Positions 6,640 to 18,556 of a stretch of 40,353 bases of DNA are shown piece after piece (the first letter of the stretch is position 1; the number at the start of each line of letters is the position of its first letter). This stretch comes from Deltaproteobacteria bacterium (GTDB taxonomy: Bacteria; Desulfobacterota; DSM-4660; Desulfatiglandales; HGW-15). The DNA is taken from the NCBI GenBank assembly GCA_019308985.1, contig JAFDHB010000011.1:1-40353 (forward strand), written 5' to 3'. The position numbers were made by a program, and so were the translations under genes. The notes beneath the pieces were generated by a model. It did not search any database, had not been told where the DNA came from, and worked only from the letters and a program-made list of their open reading frames with translations.

Positions 6640-7404
6640 ATGGACGAAACAGTAAATCTCGCAAATATATCCATAGTACTTATAGAGGCACAAATCCCGG
6701 AAAACATAGGCTCTGTCGCCAGGGCCATGAACAACATGGGTATCCGGCACCTCGTCTTGGTCAAGCCCAAGAACTGTGAGCTGTCCAAGGTGCTGAAGAC
6801 CGCCACCGGCAGTTCAATAGATATTATTGAGGAAATGGAAGTGTATAATGACCTGCTCGAAGCGCTCGGTCCCTTCAATTACGTAGTCGGCACCACTGCA
6901 CGACTGGGCTCCCAGCGCCCTGCCCTGACAACTCCACGCCGCCTGGCCGGGGATCTTATCCCCATATCCCAGGAGAATAAGGTGGCAATCCTCTTCGGAC
7001 CGGAAGACAGGGGGCTTTCCAATGAACAGCTCCGCTATTGCCACACCATAGCCACCATCCCCACCGCGGAGTTTGCATCCCTGAACCTGGCGCAGGCCGT
7101 AATGGTTTTCTGCTATGAGATATTCCTTGCCACTTCACCGCCGACCCAGGAGCCCTCTCCCAGCCTTGCCAACAAGTTCGAGCTGGAGGGAATGTATGAA
7201 CACCTCAAGGAGGTCCTTCTGAAGATCGGCTTTATCGACCCGCAAAACCCGGAACATTGGATGCTCAATATCAGACGATTTCTATCCAGAGTGCCTCTGA
7301 GGGCAAGGGATGTGAGGATTATAAGGGGGATCTGTCGCCAGATTGATTGGTATACTGAACGGATCAAGAAAAACCTCGCAAACGGAGACAAGCAGAATGG
7401 ATGA
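6640..7404 (+). CDS. trmJ: SpoU/TrmH-family RNA 2'-O-methyltransferase, TrmJ-like
   Basis: About 254 residues with the knotted SPOUT methyltransferase motifs. Motif 1 is PENIGSVARAMNNMG near residues 20-34, motif 2 is FGPEDRGLSNEQL, and motif 3 is SLNLAQAVMVFCYEI. The C-terminal tail (residues about 185-254) matches the helical extension found in TrmJ/LasT-type proteins. TrmJ 2'-O-methylates the ribose at position 32 of several tRNAs using S-adenosylmethionine; target specificity cannot be read from sequence. The start is uncertain: TTG 6634, GTG 6637 and ATG 6640 are in frame and adjacent, none with a strong ribosome-binding site. ATG is chosen by default. The gene converges on the FHA-GAF gene with 32 bp between stops. 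Confidence 0.85.
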   Translation: MDETVNLANISIVLIEAQIPENIGSVARAMNNMGIRHLVLVKPKNCELSKVLKTATGSSIDIIEEMEVYNDLLEALGPFNYVVGTTARLGSQRPALTTPRRLAGDLIPISQENKVAILFGPEDRGLSNEQLRYCHTIATIPTAEFASLNLAQAVMVFCYEIFLATSPPTQEPSPSLANKFELEGMYEHLKEVLLKIGFIDPQNPEHWMLNIRRFLSRVPLRARDVRIIRGICRQIDWYTERIKKNLANGDKQNG

Positions 7405-7436
7405 TCGCTTCGTGGCTATAGTCTCGCCATCCTGGT

Positions 7437-8333
7437 CTAGAGCAACGCGTTTTCAATTGCTATGGCAGCGGGTCCGCTCAGGGCAGTAATGAGGGAAAGG
7501 TCTTCCTTTCTGAATCCGTGAGGTCTCTTTATGGAATCGAAATAGAGAACACCTCTCAGCTCGGACCTGCTTATCAGGGGCACACACATGACAGAGCGTA
7601 TGTTCATCAGTTGCATGCTTTTCGATACGTCGGCCTCGTCTTCCCCGAGGGTATCCAGCATCATGACGGGTTTTCTCTCCCTAATCACCCTGCTGACTAT
7701 GGTCCTGCTGAACCGGTTGACCTTGTGCTCGCGGTCTTTACTGAAGATTGAGATGATGTTTGATATCTGGCCCGTTTCCTTATCTACCAGTATGAAGAAT
7801 CCCCTGTCAATCCTATTGAGAAGGTCCAGGATGGACTGAAGTATCGATTCCAGGGTCTGATTCAGGTTCAATGATTTTTCCAGGATAGCCGCTACATTTG
7901 ATATGAGTTCCATGTTCTTCTTGTGGGTCATCGGTCGGTCCTCGACCAGAACATTGCCTTCCTGCGCAATGTCGTCTGGAAGGTTCACTGAATCCAATAA
8001 TTCCAGCTCCTCTTCGCCGATGTCTTCCTCCTCATAGGATTCCACGAGACTTACAATCACCTTCTTGCTGATTCCAATGGCTACGCCGATGTCTATCTCC
8101 ACATCTTCGTTGGGCGGGATCCTTTCCCCGTTGATGAATGTGCCGTTCTTGCTGTTCAAGTCTCTTACATAATATTTTTTTCCTTTCCTGGCTATCCTCA
8201 GGTGCCTCCGGGAGACTGCCGGTTCATCTATCGTTATGTTGTTGTCAGGGGATCTCCCTATAAAAGTGATGTCGCTATCGAGCCAGTAGTGCCGTCCCCT
8301 GTTTGAGCCGCTCACGATCTGTATTACCGCCAT
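7437..8333 (-). CDS. FHA-GAF domain signalling protein
   Basis: 298 residues. The N-terminal forkhead-associated domain (about 1-95) has GRS at 26-28, SRRH at 41-44 and DLNSKNGTFING at 58-69, the phosphothreonine-binding signature. An acidic linker (EEEDIGEEELELLD) follows. The C-terminal GAF domain (about 145-298) contains VPLISRSELRGVLYFDS and ends AIAIENALL. FHA domains bind phosphothreonine peptides and GAF domains bind small ligands, so this is probably a sensory adaptor. No output domain is present, so it must act through a partner. Start ATG 8333 is preferred over TTG 8342 because AAAGGAG sits 10 bases before the ATG but touches the TTG. A strong sigma-70-type promoter lies upstream at 8395-8423, so it appears to be transcribed alone. 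Confidence 0.85.
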   Translation of the reverse strand: MAVIQIVSGSNRGRHYWLDSDITFIGRSPDNNITIDEPAVSRRHLRIARKGKKYYVRDLNSKNGTFINGERIPPNEDVEIDIGVAIGISKKVIVSLVESYEEEDIGEEELELLDSVNLPDDIAQEGNVLVEDRPMTHKKNMELISNVAAILEKSLNLNQTLESILQSILDLLNRIDRGFFILVDKETGQISNIISIFSKDREHKVNRFSRTIVSRVIRERKPVMMLDTLGEDEADVSKSMQLMNIRSVMCVPLISRSELRGVLYFDSIKRPHGFRKEDLSLITALSGPAAIAIENALL

Positions 8334-8394
8334 GGCTTTCAATCTCCTTTGGGGGTTCCAGGTTATAAAATCTGGCTACTATTGCTTAAGAACA

Positions 8395-8423
8395 AGTATA
8401 GCATTGTTATAAGTTATAGTCAA
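8395..8423 (-). promoter_or_regulatory. Predicted sigma-70 promoter of the FHA-GAF gene
   Basis: On the minus strand, TTGACT (8423-8418), 17 bp, then TATACT (8400-8395). It stands about 60 bp upstream of the start codon at 8333. Confidence 0.7.
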
Positions 8424-8478
8424 CATTCACAAATTTTTACCTGAAATCACCACGATCGAGTAACTTTCCGTGACCCTC

Positions 8479-8496
8479 CCCGGTTGTAGCACCGGG
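8479..8496 (-). terminator. Weak hairpin after guaA
   Basis: CCCGGT (8479-8484) pairs with ACCGGG (8491-8496) between the guaA stop and the next promoter. There is no T-run downstream on the minus strand, so an intrinsic terminator is only possible, not shown. Confidence 0.25.
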
Positions 8497-8519
8497 TCTC
8501 CCCATAGGACCCACGGCCC

Positions 8520-10075
8520 CTATTCCCACTCAATGGTGCTTGGGGGCTTCGATGAGATATCGTAAACCACCCTGTTTACTCCTCGCACGTTATTGATGAT
8601 CCTGTTGGAAATCCTGGCCAGAACGTCGTAGGGGACCCTGGTCCAGTCTGCAGTCATTGCGTCCTGGCTGTCAACTATTCTAACCGCTATCACGTGCTCG
8701 TAAGTTCTCTCATCACCCATCACCCCAACGGTCTTCACTGGGAGAAGCACTGCAAATGACTGCCATACCTTTTCGTAGAGATCCGCCTTTCTTATCTCTT
8801 CAAGCAGGAGGGCATCGGCATCCCGTAGTGTTTCCAGTCTCTCCCTTGTTATTTCTCCCAATATCCTAACCGCCAGGCCGGGACCGGGGAAGGGTTGCCG
8901 CATTACCAGTTCTCTTGGGAGGCCCAACTCAAATCCGACCTGTCGTACCTCGTCTTTGAATAGCTCTCTCAGGGGCTCAATGAGCTCCAGTTTCATGGCC
9001 TCCGGTAAGCCGCCCACGTTGTGGTGGCTCTTGATGGTCGCAGAGGGTCCTTTAAATGACACGCTCTCGATCACATCCGGGTACAGAGTTCCTTGGGCCA
9101 GAAACCTCACCTTTCCCAGTTCCTTGGCCTTTTTTTCGAACACGTTGATAAATTCCCTGCCGATGATGGTTCTCTTTTCCTCCGGGTCTGTGACTCCCCT
9201 TAGTTTTTCAAGGAAGTGCTCAGAGGCGTCCACCAAATGCACGTCCATTTGGTAGTGCCTCTGGAAGAGTTCCATGACCTCTTCCACTTCCCCCTTCCTC
9301 AAGAGGGCATTATCCACGAAGATACAGGAAAGTTGCGGTCCCACAGCCCTATGCAAGAGGACTGCCGTAACCGAGGAGTCTACCCCGCCCGAGATCCCGC
9401 ATATGACTCTTTCTTTGCCGATCCGCCTCCTGAGCTCCTCGACTGTCCTCTCCACGAAGGATCTCATGGTCCACAGTGGCCTGCAACAGCATATGTTGAA
9501 GAGGAAATTCTTGAGTATCTTGATACCATTTGGTGTATGAGCCACCTCCGGATGAAATTGAACACCGAATATTTTCCTCGACCTGTCTGCCATCGCCGCC
9601 ACAGGACTGCTCTTGCTGCTCGCCAGGCACTCGAATCCGTCCGGCATGCGTGAAATTCTGTCGCCATGGCTCATCCAAACCACCTCGCCCTTGCCCCGTG
9701 ATAACCCGTGAAAGAGATCTTGCTCATCTTCTATGGTGATAAGGGCGCTCCCATATTCACGATCTTCAGCACCCGCCACTTCCCCGCCCAACACATCGGT
9801 GATGTACTGCATTCCGTAACATATCCCGAGCACGGGTATTCCCAGCTCGAGCACTCCCCGGTCCGCCACGGGAGCATCTTCGTCATATATACTGGCAGGT
9901 CCGCCGGAAAGGATTATGCCGGCCGGCGAGAATTCCTTGATCTTCCCGATGTCCAAACTAAAGGGGTGTATCTCGCAGTACACTTGAGCTTCACGCACCC
10001 TCCTGGCTATGAGCTGGGTGTACTGGGATCCAAAGTCAAGGATAAGGACCTTCTCTTCAAATAGCCTATTCGCCA

Positions 10076-10076
<1 letters not shown>
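8520..10076 (-). CDS. guaA: GMP synthase (glutamine-hydrolysing)
   Basis: 518 residues. The class I glutamine amidotransferase domain has nucleophile C86 (GICYGMQY) and H175/E177 (QFHPEVAH). The ATP-pyrophosphatase loop SGGVDSS is at 229-235. The C-terminal dimerisation domain ends in the typical PPSTIEWE. The enzyme converts XMP to GMP. The start is taken as ATG 10076, which overlaps the guaB stop as TGATG, so the two are translationally coupled; GTG one codon upstream is possible. It is the second gene of the guaBA operon. Confidence 0.97.
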
Positions 10077-11899
<1,823 letters not shown>

Positions 11900-13489
11900 T
11901 CAATTCTGTCCCCTGGTGTGGATTACGCCCCAGAGGGCCCTGAGTTCCCTTGAACCCATTATCGCGCTCGATACAAAGTAGATGATCATCCCGGCAAGCA
12001 CCAGGCCTGCTAGTTTCAGGACCAGGCTCAAGGTATCCGCTTCAGGCCCCAACACCCACACATCATTCCTGATGATATAAAGGCAAAGGCCGGTGATGCC
12101 CGAAGCAACTATACCTCTGCCGGCCGAAATCACTACAGGCCAAAGCTCCAGTTGTTCTATTCTCTTCTTAAGCAAGACCACTAACAGGCCGAACTGGATC
12201 GTGGACGAGACAGAGAGGGCAAGGGCGAGCCCGCCATGCTTGAGGGGGCCCATGAGGAGCAAGCTGAATACAAGGTTTGCCCCCATGGTAACGGCGGCGA
12301 CCTTAACCGGTGTCTTGGTGTCTTGAAGCGCGTAGTATGCAGACACCAGGACCCTTACACCCGAGAAGGCCCAGAGCCCTGTTGTATAGTAAAAGAGGGC
12401 CATGTTGGTCATCCTGGTGGATGTGGAGTCAAATACCCCCCCTTCAAAGAGCACCCTTATTATCAGGTCGCCCAGCAGTATAAGGCCCATCATTGATGGT
12501 ATGGTAACAAAGAAGACCAGCCTCAGTGCATGGCTGAGGGTTTGCCGGAACTCAAGAAGGTCTTCCTCCGCCGCCTGCCTGGAAAGGGAAGGCAGGGCAG
12601 CCGTGCTCACGGCGATTGCAAAGATGCCCAGGGGGAACTGTACCAACCTGTCTGCATAGTAGAGCCAAGACACGCTGCCCTCCGGGAGAAAAGAAGCGAG
12701 GAGAGTCCCTATGAACTGGTTGAACTGATAGATGGCGGATCCGAAAATGGCAGGAACCATCAGGCGGGCGACCTTCTTTACCGCGGGATGATCGGGCATC
12801 CAGCAAGGAAGAAGGGAAACTCCGTTCTTCAGGATCCAGGGTATCTGCAATGCCACCTGGAGGCCCCCCCCGATAATCACCCCAACCGCAGCCCCCATAA
12901 TGGGCTGGGGCATTTCAGGAGAAAGCCACAGTATTGAAACTATTATTCCTACATTCAGGAAGATGGGCGCCGCGGCAGGGGCCGCAAAATGCCTGAGGGA
13001 ATTCAAGATGCCCATAAACAGGGCCACCACGCTTATGAAAAAAATATAGGGGAAGGTGATACGGGTTAACAGGACCGTGAGTTCGTATTTGGCGCCGTGA
13101 CCCCCGAATCCGAAGGCCTGGAGCCTCACGATAAAGGGAGAAAAAACGATACCCAGAACCGTTACGATTGCAAGTAAAAGGCAAAGCACTGTCAGCACGG
13201 CCCTGGCCATTTCGAAGGCCTCCGGCCTTGATCTCCTGCTCAGGTATTCCGTAAAAACAGGGATAAATGCAATGGTGAGCGAGCCCTCGGCAAACAGGCG
13301 TCTGAGAAGATTGGGTATGCGAAAGGCCACAAAGAAGGCATCGGCTGCCATGCCTGTACCGAAAAACCGCGCGATAACCATGTCCCTGATAAGCCCCAAT
13401 ATGCGGCTCAACAGGGTGAAGAACCCTACCGTACCTGCTGCACTACTGACCCTTCGTGTTTCATAGAGGGAGCTGTCGGAACTCTGCAT
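11900..13489 (-). CDS. murJ: Lipid II flippase MurJ (MviN family)
   Basis: 529 residues, highly hydrophobic, with many membrane segments across the protein as expected for the 14-helix MOP-superfamily flippase. The N-terminus matches MurJ well: FFTLLSRILGLIRDMVIARFFG, then ADAFFVAFRIPNLLRRLFAEGS. It moves lipid-linked peptidoglycan precursor across the inner membrane. The ATG at 13489 follows CGAGGT. It is divergent from rpsT across a 139-bp gap with face-to-face promoters. The 357-bp gap to guaB and the separate guaBA promoter suggest it is not strictly co-transcribed with guaBA. Confidence 0.95.
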   Translation of the reverse strand: MQSSDSSLYETRRVSSAAGTVGFFTLLSRILGLIRDMVIARFFGTGMAADAFFVAFRIPNLLRRLFAEGSLTIAFIPVFTEYLSRRSRPEAFEMARAVLTVLCLLLAIVTVLGIVFSPFIVRLQAFGFGGHGAKYELTVLLTRITFPYIFFISVVALFMGILNSLRHFAAPAAAPIFLNVGIIVSILWLSPEMPQPIMGAAVGVIIGGGLQVALQIPWILKNGVSLLPCWMPDHPAVKKVARLMVPAIFGSAIYQFNQFIGTLLASFLPEGSVSWLYYADRLVQFPLGIFAIAVSTAALPSLSRQAAEEDLLEFRQTLSHALRLVFFVTIPSMMGLILLGDLIIRVLFEGGVFDSTSTRMTNMALFYYTTGLWAFSGVRVLVSAYYALQDTKTPVKVAAVTMGANLVFSLLLMGPLKHGGLALALSVSSTIQFGLLVVLLKKRIEQLELWPVVISAGRGIVASGITGLCLYIIRNDVWVLGPEADTLSLVLKLAGLVLAGMIIYFVSSAIMGSRELRALWGVIHTRGQN

Positions 13490-13533
13490 AATATACCTCG
13501 GCTACCGTCTTGGCGCCCCGCGAATCGGCAACG

Positions 13534-13563
13534 ATCTTAACATTCACAGTTTTGTCTTGACAA
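13534..13563 (-). promoter_or_regulatory. Predicted murJ promoter
   Basis: On the minus strand, TTGTCA (13563-13558), 18 bp, then TAAGAT (13539-13534). Its -35 box overlaps the rpsT -35 box within the palindrome TTGTCTTGACAA (13552-13563). Confidence 0.45.
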
Positions 13564-13585
13564 GGACAAATCAGTGAATTAAATT
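13557..13585 (+). promoter_or_regulatory. Predicted rpsT promoter
   Basis: TTGACA (13557-13562), 17 bp, TAAATT (13580-13585), about 45 bp before the rpsT start. The -35 is a perfect consensus match and fits a highly expressed ribosomal gene. Confidence 0.7.
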
Positions 13586-13628
13586 GCTTCGGGAGTTTCG
13601 GTAAGAACAAAGAGGAGGAAACAAAGGT

Positions 13629-13907
13629 TTGGCAACTCATAAATCGGCCCTCAAAAGGGCCCGTCAAAACAAGGTCAGAAGACTGAGGAATATGGCTTAC
13701 AAGAGCCGGATGAAGACCGCAATCAAGAACCTCAGGAGTGCCATTCAGGAGAATTCTCCGGACAAGGCCAGGGAGCGACTGAATAAGACCGTGGCAATCA
13801 TACAGAAGACCGCCTCAAAGGGTGTAATCCACAAGAACAAGGCTGCGCGCCTTGTGTCTCGTTTGTCTCGCCGGGTAAACCAAATCAGTACTCCTTCAAC
13901 CGCTTAA
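13629..13907 (+). CDS. rpsT: 30S ribosomal protein bS20
   Basis: 92 residues, strongly basic, starting MATHKSALKRARQNKVRRLRN, the S20 signature; it binds 16S rRNA early in 30S assembly. It starts with TTG at 13629, preceded by GAGGAGGAAACAAAGG. Use of a rare start codon is known for rpsT in other bacteria, where it allows autoregulation; whether that holds here is inference. The last four bases overlap the end of the convergent holA. Confidence 0.97.
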   Translation: MATHKSALKRARQNKVRRLRNMAYKSRMKTAIKNLRSAIQENSPDKARERLNKTVAIIQKTASKGVIHKNKAARLVSRLSRRVNQISTPSTA

Positions 13908-14908
13908 CGGCAGAGGGTCACGATAAGGTTTTCCAGGACTGGTTTGGGCCTAGATCCGGATTTGATCAATCCGTCTGCTTCGTGGAGCAGTCTCAGTGCC
14001 TGTTCCAGTTCTTCCGGGGACCAGAGCCTGCACTGCCTTGCAAACATCCCCGCAGAAAAGGTCATAAGTCCAAGCTTCTTGGCTATATCCTTCGTCTTAC
14101 CGCCTTTGGCGGCAATTCCCTTTGCCATCCATAGTAGTCTGAGTTGCCTGTTGAGCATGCCTATCGCCTGCAAAGGCGCACCTCTTTTGTCTCCTTCTTC
14201 CAGGAACCGCTTGAGGATCCTCAGGGATCCGCCAGTGTTCTTTTCAGATACCATATTCATCAACTCAAAAATGGTATATGCACGGCTGTGAATGACCAGG
14301 TCCTTAGCTTCATCCAATCCAACAGTTTTGTTTCCATACCTGATCTTCAACTTTTCCAGCTCGGCGTATATATCCTGGAGATCGCTTCCCACAACCTGCT
14401 GAAGGTACGAGCAGGCCTGGCCGTCTATTTTCAGGTCCAGCTCCCTGGCCAACCTCTTGATCCACGATAAGACCTGTCCCTCCCGGACTGCCTCGAAGTA
14501 GACGGCCAGGCCCATGTCCCTGATTTTCTTGTAGAAGGACTTCTTGAAGTCTGCCTTGGCAGAAACGAAAATCAGGCATGTTGACTCTGAAGGGCTCTCC
14601 AGATAGGGCAAGAAGAGTTCAAGCTCTTTGGTGCTGTAGCTTTCTGTTCTCCGAAGGATAATAAGGCGCTTCTGGGCCAAGAAGGGAAAGGAGCGGGCAT
14701 GACTGATAACATCAGAAGGGCCTATTTCGTCCCCATACAGGGTTTCAAGGTTAAGGGCCCTGGCAGACTCGGGGACCAGTTCTCCCTTCACACGGTCAAT
14801 GACCTTTTCAAGCATGAACTCACCGGGACCATAAAACAGGTAGAGGGGAGCTCTCTCCCCCCTTTTCAAAGATTCCAGGACTTCTTCCGGGGATAGATCT
14901 TTGCCCAT
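13904..14908 (-). CDS. holA: DNA polymerase III delta subunit
   Basis: 334 residues with the HolA architecture. An N-terminal AAA+-like domain carries APLYLFYGPGEFMLEKVIDRVK. A middle lid has SDLQDIYAELEKLKIRYGNK, and the helical C-terminal collar domain contains PLQAIGMLNRQLRLLWMAKG. Delta opens the beta sliding clamp as part of the clamp loader. ATG 14908 overlaps the lptE stop as TGATG, so translation is coupled; an in-frame TTG precedes it. Its neighbours lptE and leuS are a common proteobacterial arrangement (leuS-lptE-holA). Confidence 0.93.
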   Translation of the reverse strand: MGKDLSPEEVLESLKRGERAPLYLFYGPGEFMLEKVIDRVKGELVPESARALNLETLYGDEIGPSDVISHARSFPFLAQKRLIILRRTESYSTKELELFLPYLESPSESTCLIFVSAKADFKKSFYKKIRDMGLAVYFEAVREGQVLSWIKRLARELDLKIDGQACSYLQQVVGSDLQDIYAELEKLKIRYGNKTVGLDEAKDLVIHSRAYTIFELMNMVSEKNTGGSLRILKRFLEEGDKRGAPLQAIGMLNRQLRLLWMAKGIAAKGGKTKDIAKKLGLMTFSAGMFARQCRLWSPEELEQALRLLHEADGLIKSGSRPKPVLENLIVTLCR

Positions 14909-15501
14909 CAAAACCTTTCCAAAGTCTTCAAGAAGACCTTCTTGGATAATAGACTTGCTATTTGGTCGAGGGCCTGACCCCTATTATATGTGGTGACCAA
15001 AGGGTCTGCCACTACGTCATAATTGGCCCTCTCGGTCATGGATCTTTCATGCCATATGGTCTTGCCCGTACTCTGCTCAACCAGTTTGATGTCAAGTTTT
15101 ACCATGAGCCTCAGCTTGCTCGTCACGCTCAAGGTGCTCCTGTGGCCGGCCAGGAATGACTCTTGTTGTTCATAGGCGATGGGTTCGGTTTTCACCTGGT
15201 AGATGCGGGCGATCAGAATATATCGGGCGTCCTGCTCCGAAAGAATAGGCACCGTAGAGTTGTTGATAAACTCCTCCCTCAGTATCCTGGTGAATTCTGA
15301 TTCAAAACCCAGGTCCGAGGAAGGGGATTCGACCATGGGTATGGCAAGGCTTTCGATCTTGATACCCAGGGGCTCACCAGAAGACCTGAAGTGGTATCCG
15401 CAGGCAGCAAATGATACCAGGCCAAGGAAGACAAGGCTCTTTGGGACCCAAAAACCCCTCAGCACGCTCTTGCACATGGCTTTTCGGCCCTGCCATAGCA
15501 T
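14908..15501 (-). CDS. lptE: LPS-assembly lipoprotein LptE
   Basis: 197 residues. The N-terminus has basic residues, a hydrophobic stretch (SLVFLGLVSFAAC) and a lipobox ending at C34, so it should be lipidated and sorted to the outer membrane. GYHFRSS after the cysteine and the following beta-rich domain fit LptE (LPS-assembly family), which plugs the LptD barrel. Sequence conservation in this family is low, so gene order (leuS-lptE-holA) is an important part of the evidence. The start at ATG 15501 is uncertain; ATG 15477 would still leave a complete signal peptide. Confidence 0.85.
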   Translation of the reverse strand: MLWQGRKAMCKSVLRGFWVPKSLVFLGLVSFAACGYHFRSSGEPLGIKIESLAIPMVESPSSDLGFESEFTRILREEFINNSTVPILSEQDARYILIARIYQVKTEPIAYEQQESFLAGHRSTLSVTSKLRLMVKLDIKLVEQSTGKTIWHERSMTERANYDVVADPLVTTYNRGQALDQIASLLSKKVFLKTLERF

Positions 15502-15508
15502 GGAATCT

Positions 15509-18085
15509 TCATACCACCACGTTGACCAGTTTCTTCTGGACCACTATAACCTTCTTGACCGGCTTTCCCTTTACATACTTCTGAATCTTTTCATCCCTTA
15601 GGGCCTCCTCCTCGATTTCCCGCTCGTCGAAACTCGCCGGCACTTCTATCCTGCTTCTCACCTTACCGTTGACTTGCAACACGATAAGTCTTCTATCCAC
15701 TTCAAGGGCCTTGGGATTGTATTCGGGCCAGGGTACGGTGAGAAGGCTCTCCTGGTGGCCCAGCATCCTCCACAATTCCTCTGTGATATGCGGAACAACA
15801 GGGGAAAGCAGTACCACTGCCGTTTCCACCGCCGCCCTTATGACTCCCCCCTCTTCCTCTCGCCACTCTCCTTTGCCGTCAATATACCTGTTTATGTCGT
15901 TGACCAATTCCATTACCGCGCTGACAGCGGTGTTGAAATGGAAACGATCTTCTATGTCGTTCGTAACCTTCTTGATCGTTTGGTGAGTTTTCCTGTAAAG
16001 GTCTCTCAATCCAGGGGCAAGGAGTTTCTCCCCGTCGTAGGGACTGGATCCTTTCAAATTGTCCAGGTTCTCAACCACGAGCCTCCATACTCGATTCAAG
16101 AAACGAAAGGCCCCTTCTACGCCCTGCTCATTCCATTCCAGGTCTTTTTCCGGCGGAGAGGCAAAAAGGCAGAACATCCTCACCGTGTCCGCCCCATACT
16201 GGTTGACCAGCTCTTCCGGGTCAACGACGTTTTTCTTGGACTTGGACATCTTGACCGTATTACCCAGTATCACTTCCCTGCCACAATGAGTGCACCTATT
16301 ATCCTTTACCTCCCAGGGCAGGAGATAACCGTGATCCGGGCATTCCTGGGTTTCTTTGCACACCATCCCCTGGGTCAGGAGATTCGTGAAAGGCTCCCGT
16401 ACCTTCAAGTAACCCAGATCATTGAGGACGCGGGTATAGAACCTGGAATAAAGGAGGTGCAGGATGGCATGTTCAATACCGCCGATATACTGGTCCACAG
16501 GCATCCAATAGTCTACCCTTGCGGGATCAACGGGCCCTTCATCATAATCAGGACATGCGTACCTATCAAAATACCAGGAGGACTCTACAAAGGTGTCCAT
16601 GGTGTCGGTCTCACGCCTGGCCTCGCCTTTGCACCGAGGGCAGGTCGTCTTGTAAAAGGACGGCTCATGGGGCAAGGGCGAACCGCCACTGGGGCTCATT
16701 TCCAAATCCAGAGGCAAGACCACAGGCAAATCAGCTTCAGGCACGGGTACGGTCCCGCACCTATCGCAGTAAATTATTGGGATTGGAGCCCCCCAATATC
16801 TCTGTCTTGATATGTTCCAGTCCCTCAATTTGTAATTCACGGTCTTGTAGCCCATGTCCTTGGATTCCAAGTATTCGGCTATCTTATCCAGGGCCTCCAA
16901 GTTCCGCTGCCCATTGAAGGGGGGGGAATTGACCAGTGTTCCTTCCCCTTCGTAGGCCTCGGTCATCGTTTCTTCGTTCAGTTCCCTGTCCGGGGGCTGG
17001 ATCACCACCCTAGTGGGGAGATCATACTTTTTCGCAAACTCGAAGTCACGCTGGTCATGGGCAGGGACGGCCATAATGGCGCCTGTGCCATAATCGAAGA
17101 GAACAAAATTGGCCACATATATTGGTATCTTCTCGCCTGTAAGCGGATTGATACAATACCTGCCTGTAAAGACTCCTTCCTTCGCCGCAAAATCCGCTGA
17201 CCTTATGTAGCTGTCTACCTTCAGGGTCTGGTCAATGAAAGCCAGGACTTCCTTTTCCTGGGGGAGATCCTTGATGATCTCCCGGAGCAAGGGGTGCTCA
17301 GGTGCAAAGCAAAGGAATGTGGCTCCAAAAATCGTGTCCTGCCTGGTAGTATAGACCTCGATTACTTCATCGGAGCCTACAAGGCGAAAACGTATTATCG
17401 CCCCGTAACTTTTGCCTATCCAGTTCTTCTGCATTGTCAGGACCCTCTCAGGCCATCCTGGCAGCTTGTCACAGTATTCCAGTATTTCCTCGGCGTATTC
17501 AGTGATTTTTAGGAACCAGCTGTCCATCTCCTTTATGGTGACTTCCTGGTCCGTGTGCCTCCAGCATCGACCGTTTTCCACCTGTTCCTTTGCAAGTACG
17601 GTCTGGCAGTTGTCGCACCAATTCACATAGGTCCTCTTCTTATAGGCGAGACCTCTTTCGTACATCTTGAGAAAGATCAGTTGTTCCCACCGGTAATATT
17701 CCGGGTCGCAGGTTGCGAACTCCCTGTCCCAGTCATAGCTGAAGCCCATCCTCTTCAGCTGCTCTTTCATTTTCGTTATGTTCTCATAGGTCCACTTCGC
17801 CGGGTGTATGTTGTTCTCAATGGCCGCATTCTCAGCAGGGAGCCCAAATGCATCCCAGCCCATCGGATGCAAGACATTCTTCCCCTTCATCCTCTTATAC
17901 CTGGCCACCACGTCACCTATGGTATAGTTGCGCACGTGGCCCATGTGGATGTTTCCGGATGGATAAGGGAACATCTCCAAGAGGTAGTATTTTTCCATCC
18001 TCGGGTCTTCCTTGACCTTGAAAAGGCCCTCTTTCTCCCAATAGATCTGCCACCTTTTTTCCAGTTCTTGTGGTTCGTATTTCAT
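15509..18085 (-). CDS. leuS: Leucyl-tRNA synthetase
   Basis: 858 residues. The class I HIGH-type motif is HMGH at 47-50 ([16 protein letters not shown]) and KMSKS is at 612-616. A CP1 editing insertion and a zinc-like CDRC...CPRC region before [13 protein letters not shown] are present. The C-terminal anticodon-binding and VNGKVR domains are intact. It charges tRNA-Leu in the cytoplasm. ATG 18085 lies 9 bp after nusB. Normal length for bacterial LeuRS. Confidence 0.98.
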   Translation of the reverse strand: MKYEPQELEKRWQIYWEKEGLFKVKEDPRMEKYYLLEMFPYPSGNIHMGHVRNYTIGDVVARYKRMKGKNVLHPMGWDAFGLPAENAAIENNIHPAKWTYENITKMKEQLKRMGFSYDWDREFATCDPEYYRWEQLIFLKMYERGLAYKKRTYVNWCDNCQTVLAKEQVENGRCWRHTDQEVTIKEMDSWFLKITEYAEEILEYCDKLPGWPERVLTMQKNWIGKSYGAIIRFRLVGSDEVIEVYTTRQDTIFGATFLCFAPEHPLLREIIKDLPQEKEVLAFIDQTLKVDSYIRSADFAAKEGVFTGRYCINPLTGEKIPIYVANFVLFDYGTGAIMAVPAHDQRDFEFAKKYDLPTRVVIQPPDRELNEETMTEAYEGEGTLVNSPPFNGQRNLEALDKIAEYLESKDMGYKTVNYKLRDWNISRQRYWGAPIPIIYCDRCGTVPVPEADLPVVLPLDLEMSPSGGSPLPHEPSFYKTTCPRCKGEARRETDTMDTFVESSWYFDRYACPDYDEGPVDPARVDYWMPVDQYIGGIEHAILHLLYSRFYTRVLNDLGYLKVREPFTNLLTQGMVCKETQECPDHGYLLPWEVKDNRCTHCGREVILGNTVKMSKSKKNVVDPEELVNQYGADTVRMFCLFASPPEKDLEWNEQGVEGAFRFLNRVWRLVVENLDNLKGSSPYDGEKLLAPGLRDLYRKTHQTIKKVTNDIEDRFHFNTAVSAVMELVNDINRYIDGKGEWREEEGGVIRAAVETAVVLLSPVVPHITEELWRMLGHQESLLTVPWPEYNPKALEVDRRLIVLQVNGKVRSRIEVPASFDEREIEEEALRDEKIQKYVKGKPVKKVIVVQKKLVNVVV

Positions 18086-18094
18086 GTTTCCAAG

Positions 18095-18556
18095 TTACCC
18101 TTCCTTGCTCTGATCAACTTTCTCAATTTTCGTGTCATCAAGCAGCCCGACTTGCTTCGACCTCTTAAAGATATTATCAAGGATGCCGTTTATGAACGCC
18201 CCTGATTCCTCCGAGCCATACTTTTTGCCAATCTCGACTGCCTCGTTGATACTGACCTTTGGTGGTATGTCTTTCATGTATAATAGCTCGTATGTTCCGA
18301 TCCTCAGGACGTTTCTGTCCACGTGTGACATCCTTTCTATTCGCCAGTTCTTGGAAGATTGCCTTATCAGTTTATCCAATTCCTCTCGTTTCTCCCACAC
18401 TCCCAGGACCAACCGACTTGAAAAGGGCCTCACGGACTTGGACGATCCAAAGCACTCGGTTACAAGCCGGAAAGCCTCCTCTGGCTCTCCAGGATTGAAC
18501 TCTAGATGAAAAAGAACTTGAACAGCCAGTTCCCTGGCCTTTCGTCTTGTCCCCAT
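18095..18556 (-). CDS. nusB: Transcription antitermination factor NusB
   Basis: 153 residues, all-helical, starting MGTRRKARELAVQVLFHLEF and containing RNVLRIGTYELLYMKDIPPKVSINEAVEIGKKYGSEESGAFINGILD split across the conserved RNA-binding/NusE-binding surface. It works with S10 in rRNA antitermination. The ribH-nusB order downstream of riboflavin genes is conserved in many bacteria, although here a 419-bp repeat-bearing gap separates them. Confidence 0.95.
   Translation of the reverse strand: MGTRRKARELAVQVLFHLEFNPGEPEEAFRLVTECFGSSKSVRPFSSRLVLGVWEKREELDKLIRQSSKNWRIERMSHVDRNVLRIGTYELLYMKDIPPKVSINEAVEIGKKYGSEESGAFINGILDNIFKRSKQVGLLDDTKIEKVDQSKEG

Noticed and set aside
15674..16810. 378-codon plus-strand frame opposite leuS
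   Set aside because: Antisense of a certain gene; no family resemblance.
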